Shown piece after piece: positions 9,455 to 19,447 of a stretch of 40,404 nt of DNA (within the stretch, counting starts at the first letter, position 1; each line of letters starts with the position of its first letter). The position numbers and the translations under genes were made by a program. The stretch is from Prorocentrum cordatum (taxonomy: Eukaryota; Sar; Dinophyceae; Prorocentrales; Prorocentraceae), in NCBI GenBank assembly GCA_963575745.1, contig CAUYUJ010000373.1, positions 74,261 to 114,664 of the forward strand, given 5' to 3'. Under the pieces are notes generated by a model, which searched no databases, was not told the origin of the DNA, and saw only the letters and a list, made by a program, of their open reading frames with translations.

Positions 9455-10430
9455 TCACCACTTGTGACTACCGTCCGTGGGAGGCCCGCAGCGCTGCGCG
9501 AAGCACTTCTTGAAGGCGCGCACAATGCCAGCCGCGCGCCGGCGCAACTGGCGCACGCGCGCCTCGCCGAGCTTCTGCAACTCTAGACTGGCTCTCCCGT
9601 GCCTCTCGTATCGGGCGACGCTTTTGAAGGCGCGCCACCCGCCCCTCTGTTGGACGCCCTCCAAGGTTCTGGCGGCCATGCTGCGGTCGTGGCCGGCGCC
9701 TCCATGGCGGGGGCAGTAGAGCGTGGCCAGCAATTCCCAGGCTCCAACGGCGTTCAAGGCTGTCCTGAAGCTCCTCTGGAAGGCCACGCACTCGACCTCG
9801 AGAAGGCGCTTCCCCGGGCCGCGGCGCCGCACCAGCGCCCCCACGCAGCGGGCAAGCCAGCGCTGTCTCAACAAGACCAGCAGGGCGCTCACGTCGAAGG
9901 CGTTGGTCTTGGTTGGCACCAACCCCTCCTGGGCCCTGATCACAAAGGTTATCCGGCGGGCCGCTCCAGGCTCGCCCTCCAGCGGTAGCGCGACATGGTC
10001 GGCGTCGGTTGCCAGCATCTCCGAAGGGGCGCATGTGCGTCTCGAACATGATCATCACGCCCAACGCCGCGACCTCCAGCCCCTGCTCGAGCAGCCAGGG
10101 CGCCGCGGCAGCTGCCACCAGCCACGGCAAGGGCGGGCGCGAGAGCTCTGGGCGCTGCTGCACCCAGCCGCTCAGCGACTGCTGCAGCACGGGGAGCCAC
10201 AGGCGCAGGGGGCCCGCGCCGAGCTTCGGATCGCCCCCCGCGAGCGCCGAGCCCAACCGTTTGGCCGTCGCAGCAGCGCCGCCCCTGGTCGAAGAGCCAC
10301 TCCACGAACTCGACCGCTGTCGCGCCCCACTCCTCGCGCGTCCAGGCGGGGAGGGAGCCCGAGCGCAGGCCAGGGGGGCCTTCAAGACCCCCAGGTACAC
10401 GCTCTGGGCCTTCACCCGCACCTTCTCCGC
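9455..10430 (-). pseudogene. Tyrosine recombinase of retroelement 2, frameshifted
   Basis: The protein would be the element's integrase. Three frames each carry one part: EEWGATAVEFVEWLFDQG (within 9949-10503) is the N-terminal core-binding segment; WLVAAAAAPWLLEQG and MFETHMRP (within 9468-10652) lead to the box I Arg; and 9455-10018 starts with an ATG and carries the rest. In that last frame YCPRHGGAGHDRS (Arg104, His105) is box II, QQRGGWRAFKSVARYERHGR holds the GW box (126-128) and the likely nucleophile Tyr137, and a basic tail follows. Frameshifts near 10250 and 10020 separate the parts. Confidence 0.75.
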
Positions 10431-10441
10431 CGCCCAGCGTG

Positions 10442-11347
10442 TCAGCCTGGGACAGAGTGCTGCCGCTCGGCCTCCACCAGCGCCCGCAGCTCCAGGTCGA
10501 CACGATCGGCGCGCGGCCCGCGCAAGCTGCGTGGCTGCGCGCGCCCTAGCGTCGGCACCCCGGCAGCGGCGCGGCAGGGGGCAGGGGCTGGCCGCCTGGC
10601 CGAGCGGGAGCGCGAGGACCTCACGGCGGTCTGGCCTGAGCCTGAACTCCAAGTGGCGGGCGGCACAAGCGTCTGCCCCGTCAGCGCCCGCCCCCGCTCG
10701 AACTTCCCCTTGAGCCCAAGCGGCTGATACCGACGGGGGGCCTCGTCACTGGGGATCCACCGACTGTGTACTCTGATGTCTGCCACAACACTGAGCGCGA
10801 AAACAATCCGACAAGTCAGGAGGAGACGATGGTGAGGAGCTCTGCCTTTCGCAAGCGCTAACGTAACTGACATGTTATTCCCGAGCACAAGGCGATGCAG
10901 ACCGCGTCGCCGCGCATCCTTCGCCACGCGGCGCACCGCCCAGCTGACTGCTGCAGCCTCCAGGCAATGGGTGGCGTCGCGGCGTCGCCAGCGGCCGCAC
11001 CCTGCCACGCGCCACTCCATGCCCGCCAAGGCTGCGGGGCTCACCCTGGGGAGCTCGGAGACGCGGCCGGCGAGCGCCAGCGCGGCGTCTGGCGCCTGGG
11101 CCACCTCCGCCTCCAGCGCGCGGTCCCGCGGCGCTCCGGCAGCGGCGAGCGGCCATCGGAAGCGGCTGCGCTCTGACAGTCCCCCATGCGCCGACACATC
11201 TGCAGCCTCCCACTCCGCCCCGACGACGCCGTAGCCCTGCGGGGGCGCGTCGTAGGCGGTGACGGTGGGCGACCACCGCCGGCGCACGTCGCCCACGATG
11301 CAAGGCAACAGCGACCGCGCCCAACGCAGCTCCGTCAGCGCACTGGG
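10442..11347 (-). pseudogene. RNase H domain of retroelement 2, catalytic Asp replaced
   Basis: The frame continues directly from the RT frame across a TGA at 11348-11350. VTAYDAPPQGYGVV holds the first catalytic Asp, HCLEAAAVSWAV the Glu, and LVLGNNMSVTLALAKGRA the third position. Relatives have an Asp directly before NM at that third position; here it is Asn, which should abolish metal binding. The tail RWIPSDEAPRR matches the usual RWVPSxxNxADxPSR. After about 10700 the frame becomes Arg/Pro/Ala-rich and probably no longer represents the original protein. Confidence 0.75.
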
Positions 11348-12546
11348 TCACAACGGCTGCCGCCGCTTAGCCCTTGACGCCTCTGCAAAGGTATAACAAG
11401 CAGATATCACTGCCAGCGACCCCCGCCGCAGCACGCAGGCCGCCGCGATGTGCCCCAGCAGCCGCTCCAGCTCCAGGCCTGCGATCTCCACCTCCTCAGG
11501 CCGCCTTGCCTCCAGCAGAAAGTCCAGCGCCCCCGCCAGCCGCCGAAAACGCTCAGGGCGGGTCCGCCACCTGCCAGCGCGCCCATTCAGATCGCAGCCC
11601 AGCAGCTCCGACTTCACCCCCGAGGTTGCGTCGACAATGCAAACCACCTCGCTCTGCCAGCGCTTCCTGCATCGCGCGGGCAGCACTCTCGGCGCGCCCC
11701 TGGCCCGCAGAGGCGGCAGCAAAGTAACCGATGCAGAGCTGCTTCGCATCCTCCGAGCCGAGGTCATGCCCGGGCCGCTTCTCCAGAACCCAGCGCCCGA
11801 TGCTCAGCGCCGCATCCATCGCGCGCAAGTGGCCCTGCTGGATGAGACGCGCCGCCCAGCTCCAGCCCATCGGCACCGCGCGGAACCTGAACTTCACCAG
11901 GCGAGCGTCGCGCACCAATCCGAGGCGGCGCCGTAAAGACGCTGGCAGGTACTGGGCCTTCGGCGCAGGCAGCGTGAAGAAGCATCTGAGCCAGTGTGGC
12001 AGCTCGCACTGATTGAAGCAGACCTCCACATCTCCTGAGTTGAAGCAGACCAGGTCAACGGAGCATTGCTCAATGGCCGTGAGGGCCCCGGAACTTGCCA
12101 GCTCTGTACAGCTAGGCTCACAAAAATGTACATTGGCAGCCCGTGTGTCGGCGATCGAGCGCAGCTTGTCATCATGGCGCCGCACGGAAAACTGGCCTAT
12201 CTTCTCCATGGCGTCTCCGGGGCCCAACTCGATCACGCCCGCGCCGAACAGCTCAAACAGGGCTTCGGGCCAAGGTAGCGCAAGTTCTCAATCTAAGATT
12301 CAAACATCGAGGCAGCCTCAGAAGGATCACGCAGAAGTCCATGGCCAGTCTCCAGCATCGGGCGCAACGTCTCGGGGGGGTCACATCCAGCTTCGCCTTC
12401 CCGGCACCGCCACCAGGCAGCGAAATCCTGCCTGACTGGTAGACCGCCCTGCCACCTTCCGACTCTGACTCGGGACAGCCAGGCTGGAGCCCCTGCAACG
12501 TGGTCCACGCCGCAAGTGAATCATGGTACTCATCTTGAAAGCTCAC
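11348..12546 (-). pseudogene. Reverse transcriptase of retroelement 2, broken
   Basis: The frame 11553-12236 carries RRHDDKLRSIADTRAAN (the finger R-x-I-x-D-x-R motif), SGDVEVCFNQCELP (motif A, Asp69), and VPMGWSWA (121-128, motif B). At the catalytic box only CIGYFAAAS is seen, so Tyr171 is not followed by Asp-Asp or Asp-Asn and the box is lost. Near 11650 the reading moves to the frame of 11348-11767 (VKSELLGCDLNG, then LERLLGHIAAACVLRRG), the connection region. That frame ends at TGA 11348, at a position where relatives carry Trp. The N-terminal part probably lies in 12253-12546. Confidence 0.75.
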
Positions 12547-12880
12547 CGACCCGTACTAGCCTGCGAGGCGACGTGCAGCTGCGCCTTGGGCCCCTGTCAG
12601 AACCGCAACATGGGGGACTTCTCGCCCCTGACCTCCCAGAGCATTTAAACTGCGAGCCCCATATCGTAGCCATCTGTTTTGACGATCGCGCTTTGCACCG
12701 CGCCTGGTTGAAGTAGGAACTCCGAGCGGCTGAGCCCCAAAAAATACAGCGCCCAACCCAGCGTCGAGTGGGATCGGAAGAGGGTCCTGAGATGGAAGAC
12801 AATCGTCCATGAGCAGAACTCAGTGCCGGGTAGTCCACGGGCGCCTCCCCTGCGAAATAGCAGCAACTGGTCAGGGGCCA
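12547..12880 (-). other. Decayed Gag-RT junction of retroelement 2
   Basis: Short minus-strand fragments such as CSWTIVFHLRTLFRSHSTLGW may be remains of the polyprotein between Gag and RT, but no frame runs through. Nothing else is recognisable. Confidence 0.35.
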
Positions 12881-13510
12881 CTAGTCGCCGCAACCGCGTG
12901 CGTAAAAGACGGCGAAGGAGGTCGCCCTGCCCCGCCAGGCAGCGGCCTTCCTCTTCTCCTTCGCGCCCAGCAGTGGCGGCACCTGCAGCTGAGACTGGCC
13001 CGAGACTGCAGGGGGCGGGGCTGGCCACGCGCCAGCATATGCATACGGCGCAGGCAAAGTGCCCCCCCCGAGCGAGACCCCCTGCGAGAGCAGCTTCTCC
13101 TCCCTGACCTTGCGCCTCTCTTTCAACGCTGCGGCGCCCTTCTGAAGGCGCTCGGTAACCCACTCCTTAAGCTCTGGAGCGACCGGGGCCGAGCCGCGCC
13201 CTGACGACGGCCCAAGGAAGATTTCACGCTGATCCAGCCACCCGCTGCCGCCTGCGCCTGCGCCGCCCTCAGCCTCCTTTAGCGCGTTGCTGTAGACTTC
13301 CCCCCGCAGCTGGCACCGCCTATAGACCATCTCGTAGCACGCAAGGTTCGGCGAGCACACCCGGTCCAATTGACACCCGACATCGATCAACTCACTCAAG
13401 GAAGCACGCTCGCCCACCCCAGGATCGTCAGGCGTCAGTGAAAGAACCCGCCGCCACCACAAGAGGCGCTGCATGCCTGTGTACCCGAGCCTCACCAGCT
13501 GTAACAACAA
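12881..13510 (-). pseudogene. Gag C-terminal half of retroelement 2
   Basis: The 209-codon frame begins at a non-ATG codon, in a different frame from the N-terminal half, so a frameshift lies near 13530. SLSELIDVGCQLDRVC and ACYEMVYRRCQLRGEVYSNA form a helical block I associate with Gag of dinoflagellate tyrosine-recombinase elements. A charged stretch follows (ELKEWVTERLQKGAAALKERRKVREEK), probably coiled coil or RNA binding. The C-terminus is Pro/Gly-rich and low in complexity. No zinc knuckle is visible. Confidence 0.5.
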
Positions 13511-13565
13511 CCATTGACAGATATGCGGCCCGCTGATGGGCCGGCCAGGGTGGACTCTGGCTTCA

Positions 13566-14333
13566 TCACATCCACAGCCTCCGAAAAAAGGCGCGGTTGT
13601 TCTCGCCCAGCATATCGGTGTTCACCGCCAGCGTGCGCACGTCCTGCGGGGGCCCACGTGGCGTCGGCATGTTCACGGAGCCAGGTGCGCCGACGGCCAG
13701 CACACTGCCGTCGGCCAGCTCCAAGATGGCCCGATCCCCCAGCGCGAAAGCCGGCCTCGCGTCCACAAGCTCGTCGCCAATCTGGCAGCCCGCCCGCACC
13801 TCGACGGCCACCCAGGTCCCGCGCGGAACCAAGCGACCCGCTGCCGAAGCCGCTCGGGCACGGGCTTCGCCTCCAGGCTCCCCAGCAGCGGCAGCGTCGC
13901 CAGCCTCCGCGGCGTCGCCGTCTGCAGCCACCAGGGCCAGTTCCTCCTCGCGCCGAATCTCCGCTGCGCAGGTCAGGGCGGCGGCCTTCAGCTCCTCCTG
14001 ACGGCGTCCAAACTCGGCCATGTCAATCCGCAGCACATTGCCGTACACGGCGCCGACGCCGCCACGAGGCCCAACTTCGCGAACGTCGATGGCGTCGGCC
14101 AACTCCTCGTCGTACAGATCGAAGTGCGGTGTCACGATGATCCACCTCGTTGGGCCCAGCTGCTCAAGTAAGAACCGCTCATGCCAGCTATCATCGTCCC
14201 GATCGTAATAAGCGAAGACCCGCCGGTACTTCCGCAGACGTCCGAGCGTGGTCCTCTTGTGTTCCACGATGGGCGCCGTCTGCGATCGTCGCTGTGACCT
14301 CGCGAGACTTTGGCAGCTGCTGCCGTGCGTCAC
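13566..14333 (-). pseudogene. Gag N-terminal half of retroelement 2
   Basis: The frame is open for 255 codons from a GTG, with no ATG before the conserved part, so the start is lost or lies in another frame. YRRVFAYYDRDDDSWHERFLLEQLG and TRWIIVTPHFDLYDEELAD form a compact domain typical of the first protein in these elements. An Ala/Glu-rich coiled segment follows, then a small beta-rich region (PRGTWVAVEVRAGCQIGDE). It lies upstream of RT on the same strand, as Gag does. Function is inferred from position and from remembered family resemblance. Confidence 0.5.
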
Positions 14334-14648
14334 GAACCCATAGGCCCAGCACGAACGAGCCTAGGCACACCAGCAGGAGTGTGAGCGTGCCGAAACCCTC
14401 GCTCTCGCACTCCGCCGCAGCAGGCGGCGCTGGCGCTGGCCTCGAAAGGTTTTCGGGGCCGCGCCGATCCGCCTGCCTTGCAACGGCGCGATCGAGCCAG
14501 AGTCGACACCGCCGCCCTCGCAGATGCAAGTGCTCTCCGCGCCACCGCTGCGCGCACCCGGCCAGGTGCCGATGGCTTGGCCCGCGGCGCTTGCGCCCAA
14601 ACGCAAGCTCGGCCGGCCGCGGCGCCAGCGAGGTCGGCCATCCACCCT

Positions 14649-14717
14649 TAGGTAGACAAATACTTGAGAATAAACGGCGATGGTCGAAATGCTGACCATT
14701 CTCGTGCAGCACTTCCA
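14649..14717. repeat. Dispersed repeat B, copy 2
   Basis: See 681-747. This copy lies just upstream of the Gag end of retroelement 2 and leads into the Cys/Pro-poor spacer sequence that follows. Confidence 0.65.
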
Positions 14718-15640
14718 GACTCGAGATGTTTCCAGATCGCTTCCAGACGGCCCACGATGGCTTGAAAACAGCCTGCGAGGCCCTCGGGGCGTCCAAAAGG
14801 CATCCAAGAGGACTCCTACGAGGGCCCCCAGAAGCCAAAACCATTGAGTACACATTGGTTTTAGCGGCTTCGCCCCTCGATAACCATATTTTTTGTTTTG
14901 AGGGCCCCAGAAACCAAAACCGTTGATTACCAAGGAGTCTAGCGGTCTCGCCCCTTCCAGACTCCGACACTCCAACACAGTCCAAGAGTTCTCCAAGATC
15001 TCCTCAAGACAGCCCCAGAGGCCCTCGAGAGAGCCCCCAGACAAGCCCTGAGGGGCCCAAGGCGACCTCAAATGCCCCCACAGAGGCCCAAGACGGCCCC
15101 AAGAGGGCCTGGGCCCCATCCCATGCCTGATGGCGGTCTCGGGTGCCACCTTGGGGCCCGCGGTGACACCCGAGACCGCCATTAAGGCCCTAAAGGGCTC
15201 CCCAGAGGCCCCTGGAGGCCCCCTAGAAGCCCAAGTCAGGCCCCAAGAGGACCCCAAGAGGCCCAGCGAGGCCCCAAAACATCTCCAAAACCGCCTCCTC
15301 CAAAGAATCCTTCAGGCACCCCGGCAAGGACAGCTGGCATGCGCGCTGCACCACGACTCTCGCTGCTGCGCGCCAATTCGCCAAACTCCTAGGGAGCTCC
15401 AGATGATGCGCCGCCGGCGACCTCGATCCAGCCGCTGCCGCCTGCGGTGTGAGCCTTGCGAGGCTACTCTGTCAAAATGCCTGGCAAGATTTGCCAGGGC
15501 CTCGTCAAAACCTCCCTGAAGTCTCTCCAGTGGGCCGCTACTCTGCCCGTGGTCCTCCGCGAGCCCCAAGAGAGCCCCCGAAGGCGCCCAAGACGGTCCA
15601 AGAGAGCCGAAAGGTGTCAAATGTGACGGCCTTCCTCGTC
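14718..15640. other. Non-coding repeat-rich stretch
   Basis: Two imperfect copies of a GGGCCCC-AGAA-CCAAAACC-TTGA element (near 14822 and 14900) occur here; a third, weaker one is at 28410-28455. From about 14990 to 15300 the DNA is an irregular CCAAGAGGCCCC minisatellite. A copy of dispersed repeat A sits at 15474-15537. No gene is seen. Confidence 0.6.
15474..15537. repeat. Dispersed repeat A with hairpin, copy 2
   Basis: This copy contains the clean palindrome CCTGGCAAGATTTGCCAGG (8-bp arms, 3-nt loop). Its partner is at 328-391. Confidence 0.65.
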
Positions 15641-15647
15641 CTCCGAC

Positions 15648-15705
15648 TTCTCCTCCTCCTCCTCCTCCTCCTCCTGCTCACTCTCCTCCTCCGCTTCCTC
15701 CTTAT
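15648..15705. repeat. (CTC)n microsatellite
   Basis: Pyrimidine-only trinucleotide run with a few interruptions. Confidence 0.85.
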
Positions 15706-16502
15706 CCTGTCAGTCATCATCACCCGCACCATTCTCATAATCCGCATCATCCTCATCACGGCTCTCCCAAACCTGGGAACACGAAGCGTCGTATGTGACG
15801 GCCTCCCGTACCCCTCATCGAACAGTCGCCACCCTGGCACGGTGGCAGGCCTTGCGGCTGGCAGATGGATATGAGATCCTCATATTTCCATCTGGCTGCC
15901 CGCCCCCATCTTCATCTCCCTTCTCTACACTCAGGGCCGTCCACGGCGACAGCAAAGCCGAAAGCACCCCGAACCGACAGCGAAACCGAAATCGATGGAG
16001 CTTGACGGGCCGGAAGCAGCCCAGAAAAACCCAACGTCGCGGCAACGACACGATGAGAGAACCGAACCGAGCCGAACCGAACGCAACCGACTGCGACGCA
16101 GCCGGACCGACCGACCGAGCCACAAACACCGTGGCCCCTCCTCCTGCTGCTGCGCTCGCGTGGGCGCACCCGCGCCGTTGCGTCCATGCGGCGCTCGCCA
16201 CGCCGCGCGCCCGCGGCCCGCCTGGAGGTGGAGGGAGGGCAGCACCCCCCTCCGATGCCTGCCATCCCCACCTGTTCCCCCTCCACTGAGAAGCAGCGAA
16301 GGAGCAGGATCGCCAGGGGGGGGGCACTCCTCCTCATCCTCCTGCTCCTCACCCGACACCGAGGCCCCCGCCTGCTTTGAAGGAGGACAGCGTCTGCAGG
16401 GACTCGAGGGCGAAGCTGCGCACGACACCCTCCTTGGACACCGTGGCCTCGGGCCGGCCTCTGCCCTGCGCTTGTCGCCCCACCCCTCTTCAACCTTCTC
16501 GA
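15706..16502. other. No gene seen; short ACCGA-type repeats
   Basis: Frames across this stretch are low-complexity and conflict with each other. Around 16060-16110 the DNA is a loose (AACCG)n/(ACCGA)n repeat. At about 15828-15875 a plus-strand reading GTVAGLAAGRWI resembles GTVAGWATGHWI at 18777-18815, which marks another short dispersed repeat. Confidence 0.5.
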
Positions 16503-16670
16503 CGTCCTCCTCCTCCTCCTCCTCCTCCTCCTCCTCCCTCCTCCTCCTCCCCTCCTCCTCCTCCTCCTCCTCCTCCTCCTCCTCCTCCTCCTCCTCCTCC
16601 TCCTCCTCCTCCTCCTCCTCCCCCTCCTCCACCTTCCCTCCTCCTCCTCCTCCTCCTCCTCCTCCTCCTG
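16503..16670. repeat. (CTC)n microsatellite, about 168 bp
   Basis: An almost pure pyrimidine strand. It produces long Ser, Pro or Leu runs on one strand and Glu runs on the other, which explains the large but meaningless open frames at 15995-17410 (+) and 15931-17202 (-). Confidence 0.95.
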
Positions 16671-17610
16671 TTCTGTTCATGCTCCTGCTACTGCTCCTCT
16701 TCTGGTTCCTCCTATTCCTGGCGGCTAAGAATACGATGTTCAACCTCTTGATGCCCCGGCCGCTGGGGGCGCCAGGAGGGGCCCCTGGATCGGCCAGAGC
16801 GCTCAGGGTCGTCGCTGACCGTAGAGGGTCCTGCCCAGGGTGGCTGTCTTGGCGCATGCGGGCTCGGCTTGCAGCAAGAGGTATGTCGAATCCACTCCCC
16901 GACCAAGACGGAAGTTTGACTGGCCGAGAAAGGTTGGGGCCCGACTTGGAGACATACGATGTTTTTTGTCCTGGGAGCTCGGGGCTTCGGGGGCGAGACG
17001 TCGCCTCCCTTGCAGCACTCCACTCGTTCCGCGCATGTTCGACTGGCTCGAAGGCGCCAGGGTTGCTGCGAGCTCTGGGGGCCAGCCCCTCAAGATGCAG
17101 GGCGAGGACGGTCTGGGCCCCGCCTGGCGCCCTTCCCTTCGAAGGAGGAGTCCTGGAGAAGAGTCCACGCTGCACTTTCCCATCCCGACCCCTCCCAGGC
17201 ATCCAGCGTCCTGAACAACAACAAACTCAGCACGGAGGTATCTCCCCGTTTTCGGCCTCCAATTGGCTCTTGCTGGGCCGCGGGACCGTCAAGAGACGAC
17301 TCATGATGACAAACAGGCCCTGTGAAAGGGTCAGGGCGTCCACGGACATTGAAAAATCAAAGCCGCACACGTCTGGGCTCCATTCCTCTCTCCACAACTT
17401 CTCACTCTAAGTACGACTCTCCTTTCTCCCCTGGCAGTGCTCGCGTGTGCGCACACCTCCTTCGCGTGTTTGTTCTAAGGTGTTCGAGCACGCTGCAGCG
17501 TTGGCCACATTCCAAGATCGGTGGTGAGCTCCCGTCGTTCAGAATGGCGCTCTCGCCCAGGCGCGGGCTGCATTTCTGGATCAGATTTCTTCCTCGTCGT
17601 TGCCGCCCCC
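16671..17610. other. No gene seen
   Basis: Mixed GC-rich sequence with no frame that resembles a known family and no clear repeat. Confidence 0.5.
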
Positions 17611-17615
17611 CTCCC

Positions 17616-17690
17616 CCCTCCTCCTCCTCCTCCTCCTCCTCCTCCTCCTCCTCCTCCTCCTCCTCCTCATCCTCCTGTTCCTCCTCCTTC
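17616..17690. repeat. (CTC)n microsatellite, about 75 bp
   Basis: Pure trinucleotide run on the plus strand, degrading into CTCCTG variants up to about 17760. Confidence 0.95.
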
Positions 17691-18984
17691 CGCTAATGCT
17701 CATGCTCCTTCTCCTGCTGGTCCTGCTCCTGCTGATTATCCTGTTCATCATCCTCCACCCTCATCGTGCTGCTCATGCTCCTGCCTCCTGCTCAACCCCG
17801 GCTCATCGGCCACATCATGCTGCAATGTGCCATCCGCCCCCCTCTTTCTGACTGCGCATCACACGATGGGGTCAGTTGGGAAATCAAGGTCCCCTTGCAC
17901 GCGCCACGGATACACAGACGAAACCAGCGCAGTGAGAAGGGGTGGATGGGAAGGGCAGAGTGGCAGGTATGGCGCGGGCGCGCCCAGCTTGCCCTCACCC
18001 GCTGCCCCCTCCCTCCTCTCCCCTGCCATCCCCCCTAGCTCCGCCATTCCGTCGCTCCCCCTGTCCACTGCCTGTGCCAAGAGGGCCTGGTGCCCCATGC
18101 AAGCTCGGGTCAGCTCAGGGCCGGGCGCCCCTCTCCCTGCAGACGTGCAGAGGGGTGGGCGGCCAGATCGAACGGGTGCGCCCCTTGGGCTCTCGGGGTG
18201 GGAAATTCGAGCCAAACGGTGCGCCGACTGCTGCAAGGCCGAATCCGGCCGACCCTGCGCCCTGCACCCTGCGGCGTGCGGGCGTGGCACGGGCGCCTGG
18301 CAGGGGAGCGGAAGCGTGAGCGAGAGGAGCAGTGGGGACGGGCGGAGGATGAGGGAAGGGAGGGAGGGAAGGCAGAAGGAACGGGGGAGCGGGAGGGAAC
18401 AAGTTAAGAGGCAACTCCTGGGAGTTCTTCGTAACAGCGACTGAGGGCCATGAAGCCCCGAGTCAGGATGAAGCCCCGATCATGTCCGAAATCGCTCCTG
18501 GATTGAGCCCCGGAGAAAGCCAGACTGGGGCAGATCCGCCAGGGCGAAGCGTGCCTGCGAAGCACGACTTGGAGTGACCTCAGGTCCCTTGCTCAATCCC
18601 CTTAGCCTTTTCATCCTCAATCCTGAACATATTGGAGGGGCCCGGACACAACACTCTCAAATATCCTGGGGCTCCTGACGCGCGTGGAACGTCTTCCCGC
18701 GTGACATTGTCGGGCCCACGAGCACCTGAAGATGGGCCAAGAGGGCGCCAAGAGGTCTCTGACTTACAACCTAGGCACGGTGGCGGGATGGGCCACAGGC
18801 CACTGGATCCGCCGCCCCCTGTCGATTCATCGCAGGGGCGTGACAAATTATTTCGGTGTTGGTTTTGGTTCTTTTTCCGAAAGAATTCCCCCTGGGGCTT
18901 CGGCCCGTCCCGCCGGGGTCCCGGAAGGAGTGCCCAGGCCGAGAAACGACGTCAACGTCCGCAAAAAAAAATCCAAGACGGGTC
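17691..18984. other. No gene seen
   Basis: GC-rich stretch with purine-rich DNA at 18300-18400. The 12-mer ATGAAGCCCCGA occurs at about 18450 and 18469, with a related GAGCCCCGGA near 18505. I find no supported coding frame. Confidence 0.5.
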
Positions 18985-19042
18985 AAAATGGCCTCCAAGA
19001 TGGCCACGTGGCCCAAGATGGCCTCCAAGATGGTCCAACAGT
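18985..19042. repeat. CCAAGATGGCC minisatellite
   Basis: Several tandem copies of TGGCC(T)CCAAGA with small variants. It is the same motif family as at 14990-15300, 28536-28830 and 34330-34680. Confidence 0.75.
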
Positions 19043-19312
19043 TTGATGGGGGCTGGGATGCCCAGCCGACAGCTTCGCCCCAGGCGAAGCCGAGCTCCAG
19101 CTCGGTTGTATCGTAGTAGCGATAGTCCCAATGCAAGAGGGGATGCCAGGTCAAGTAAAAAGGGTTGCCTTTTAGTATCGATAGCGAAAATGTGCCTCGC
19201 GGTGAGGCACAGTCAAATCTGGGCGGCCTGCCGCTTTGAGCCAAGGCGGCCGCGGGCGCACGCTCGCTTCCACTCCTTACGCCCCCCAGTTCGCTTTAGA
19301 GTCGGGGGGGGG
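19043..19312. repeat. Dispersed repeat C, copy 1 (candidate 3' LTR of Copia relic)
   Basis: This is about 80% identical by eye to 28149-28402 over its whole length, same orientation. Shared blocks are ACAGCTTCGCC-CAGGCGAAGCC (a short hairpin), GATAGTCCCA, CTCGATAGCG-like sequence and GCGGCCGCGGGCGCACGC. It lies about 135 bp beyond the end of the Copia RT-RNase H, while the other copy lies beyond the Copia Gag start, which is how two LTRs of one element would be placed. The ends are not TG...CA, so this is only a candidate. Confidence 0.7.
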
Positions 19313-19447
19313 AGGGAGACGAAGCGTGCGTCCGCCACCCGCATTGCAGAAACAGTTCAGCAGTTAACCTATATGAAGACAAGAAAAGAAACAGGCCCAA
19401 AGGAGTTGGACCCGCCAGCAAGTTGCCTCGCATAAATAATGTATTCC

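Larger units (their letters stand above)
9455..14333 (-). mobile_element. Retroelement 2: tyrosine-recombinase retrotransposon without methyltransferase
   Basis: The minus-strand order is Gag (14333-12881), RT (12546-11351), RNase H (11347-10700), tyrosine recombinase (10430-9455). Its RT (SGDV, VPMGWSWA), RNase H (TAYDAPPQG, RWIPSDEAPRR) and recombinase (RHGGAGHDR) motifs differ clearly from those of retroelement 1, so this is a separate family of the same class rather than a second copy. It is dead: TGA at 11348, several frameshifts, and altered catalytic residues. The ends are not resolved, and I see no terminal repeat pair around it. Confidence 0.75.

Noticed and set aside
15931-17410. 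Two long overlapping open frames (471 codons plus, 423 codons minus)
   Set aside because: Both exist because they cross the (CTC)n tract at 16503-16670; poly-Ser/Pro or poly-Glu runs fill them, and neither flank resembles a protein.
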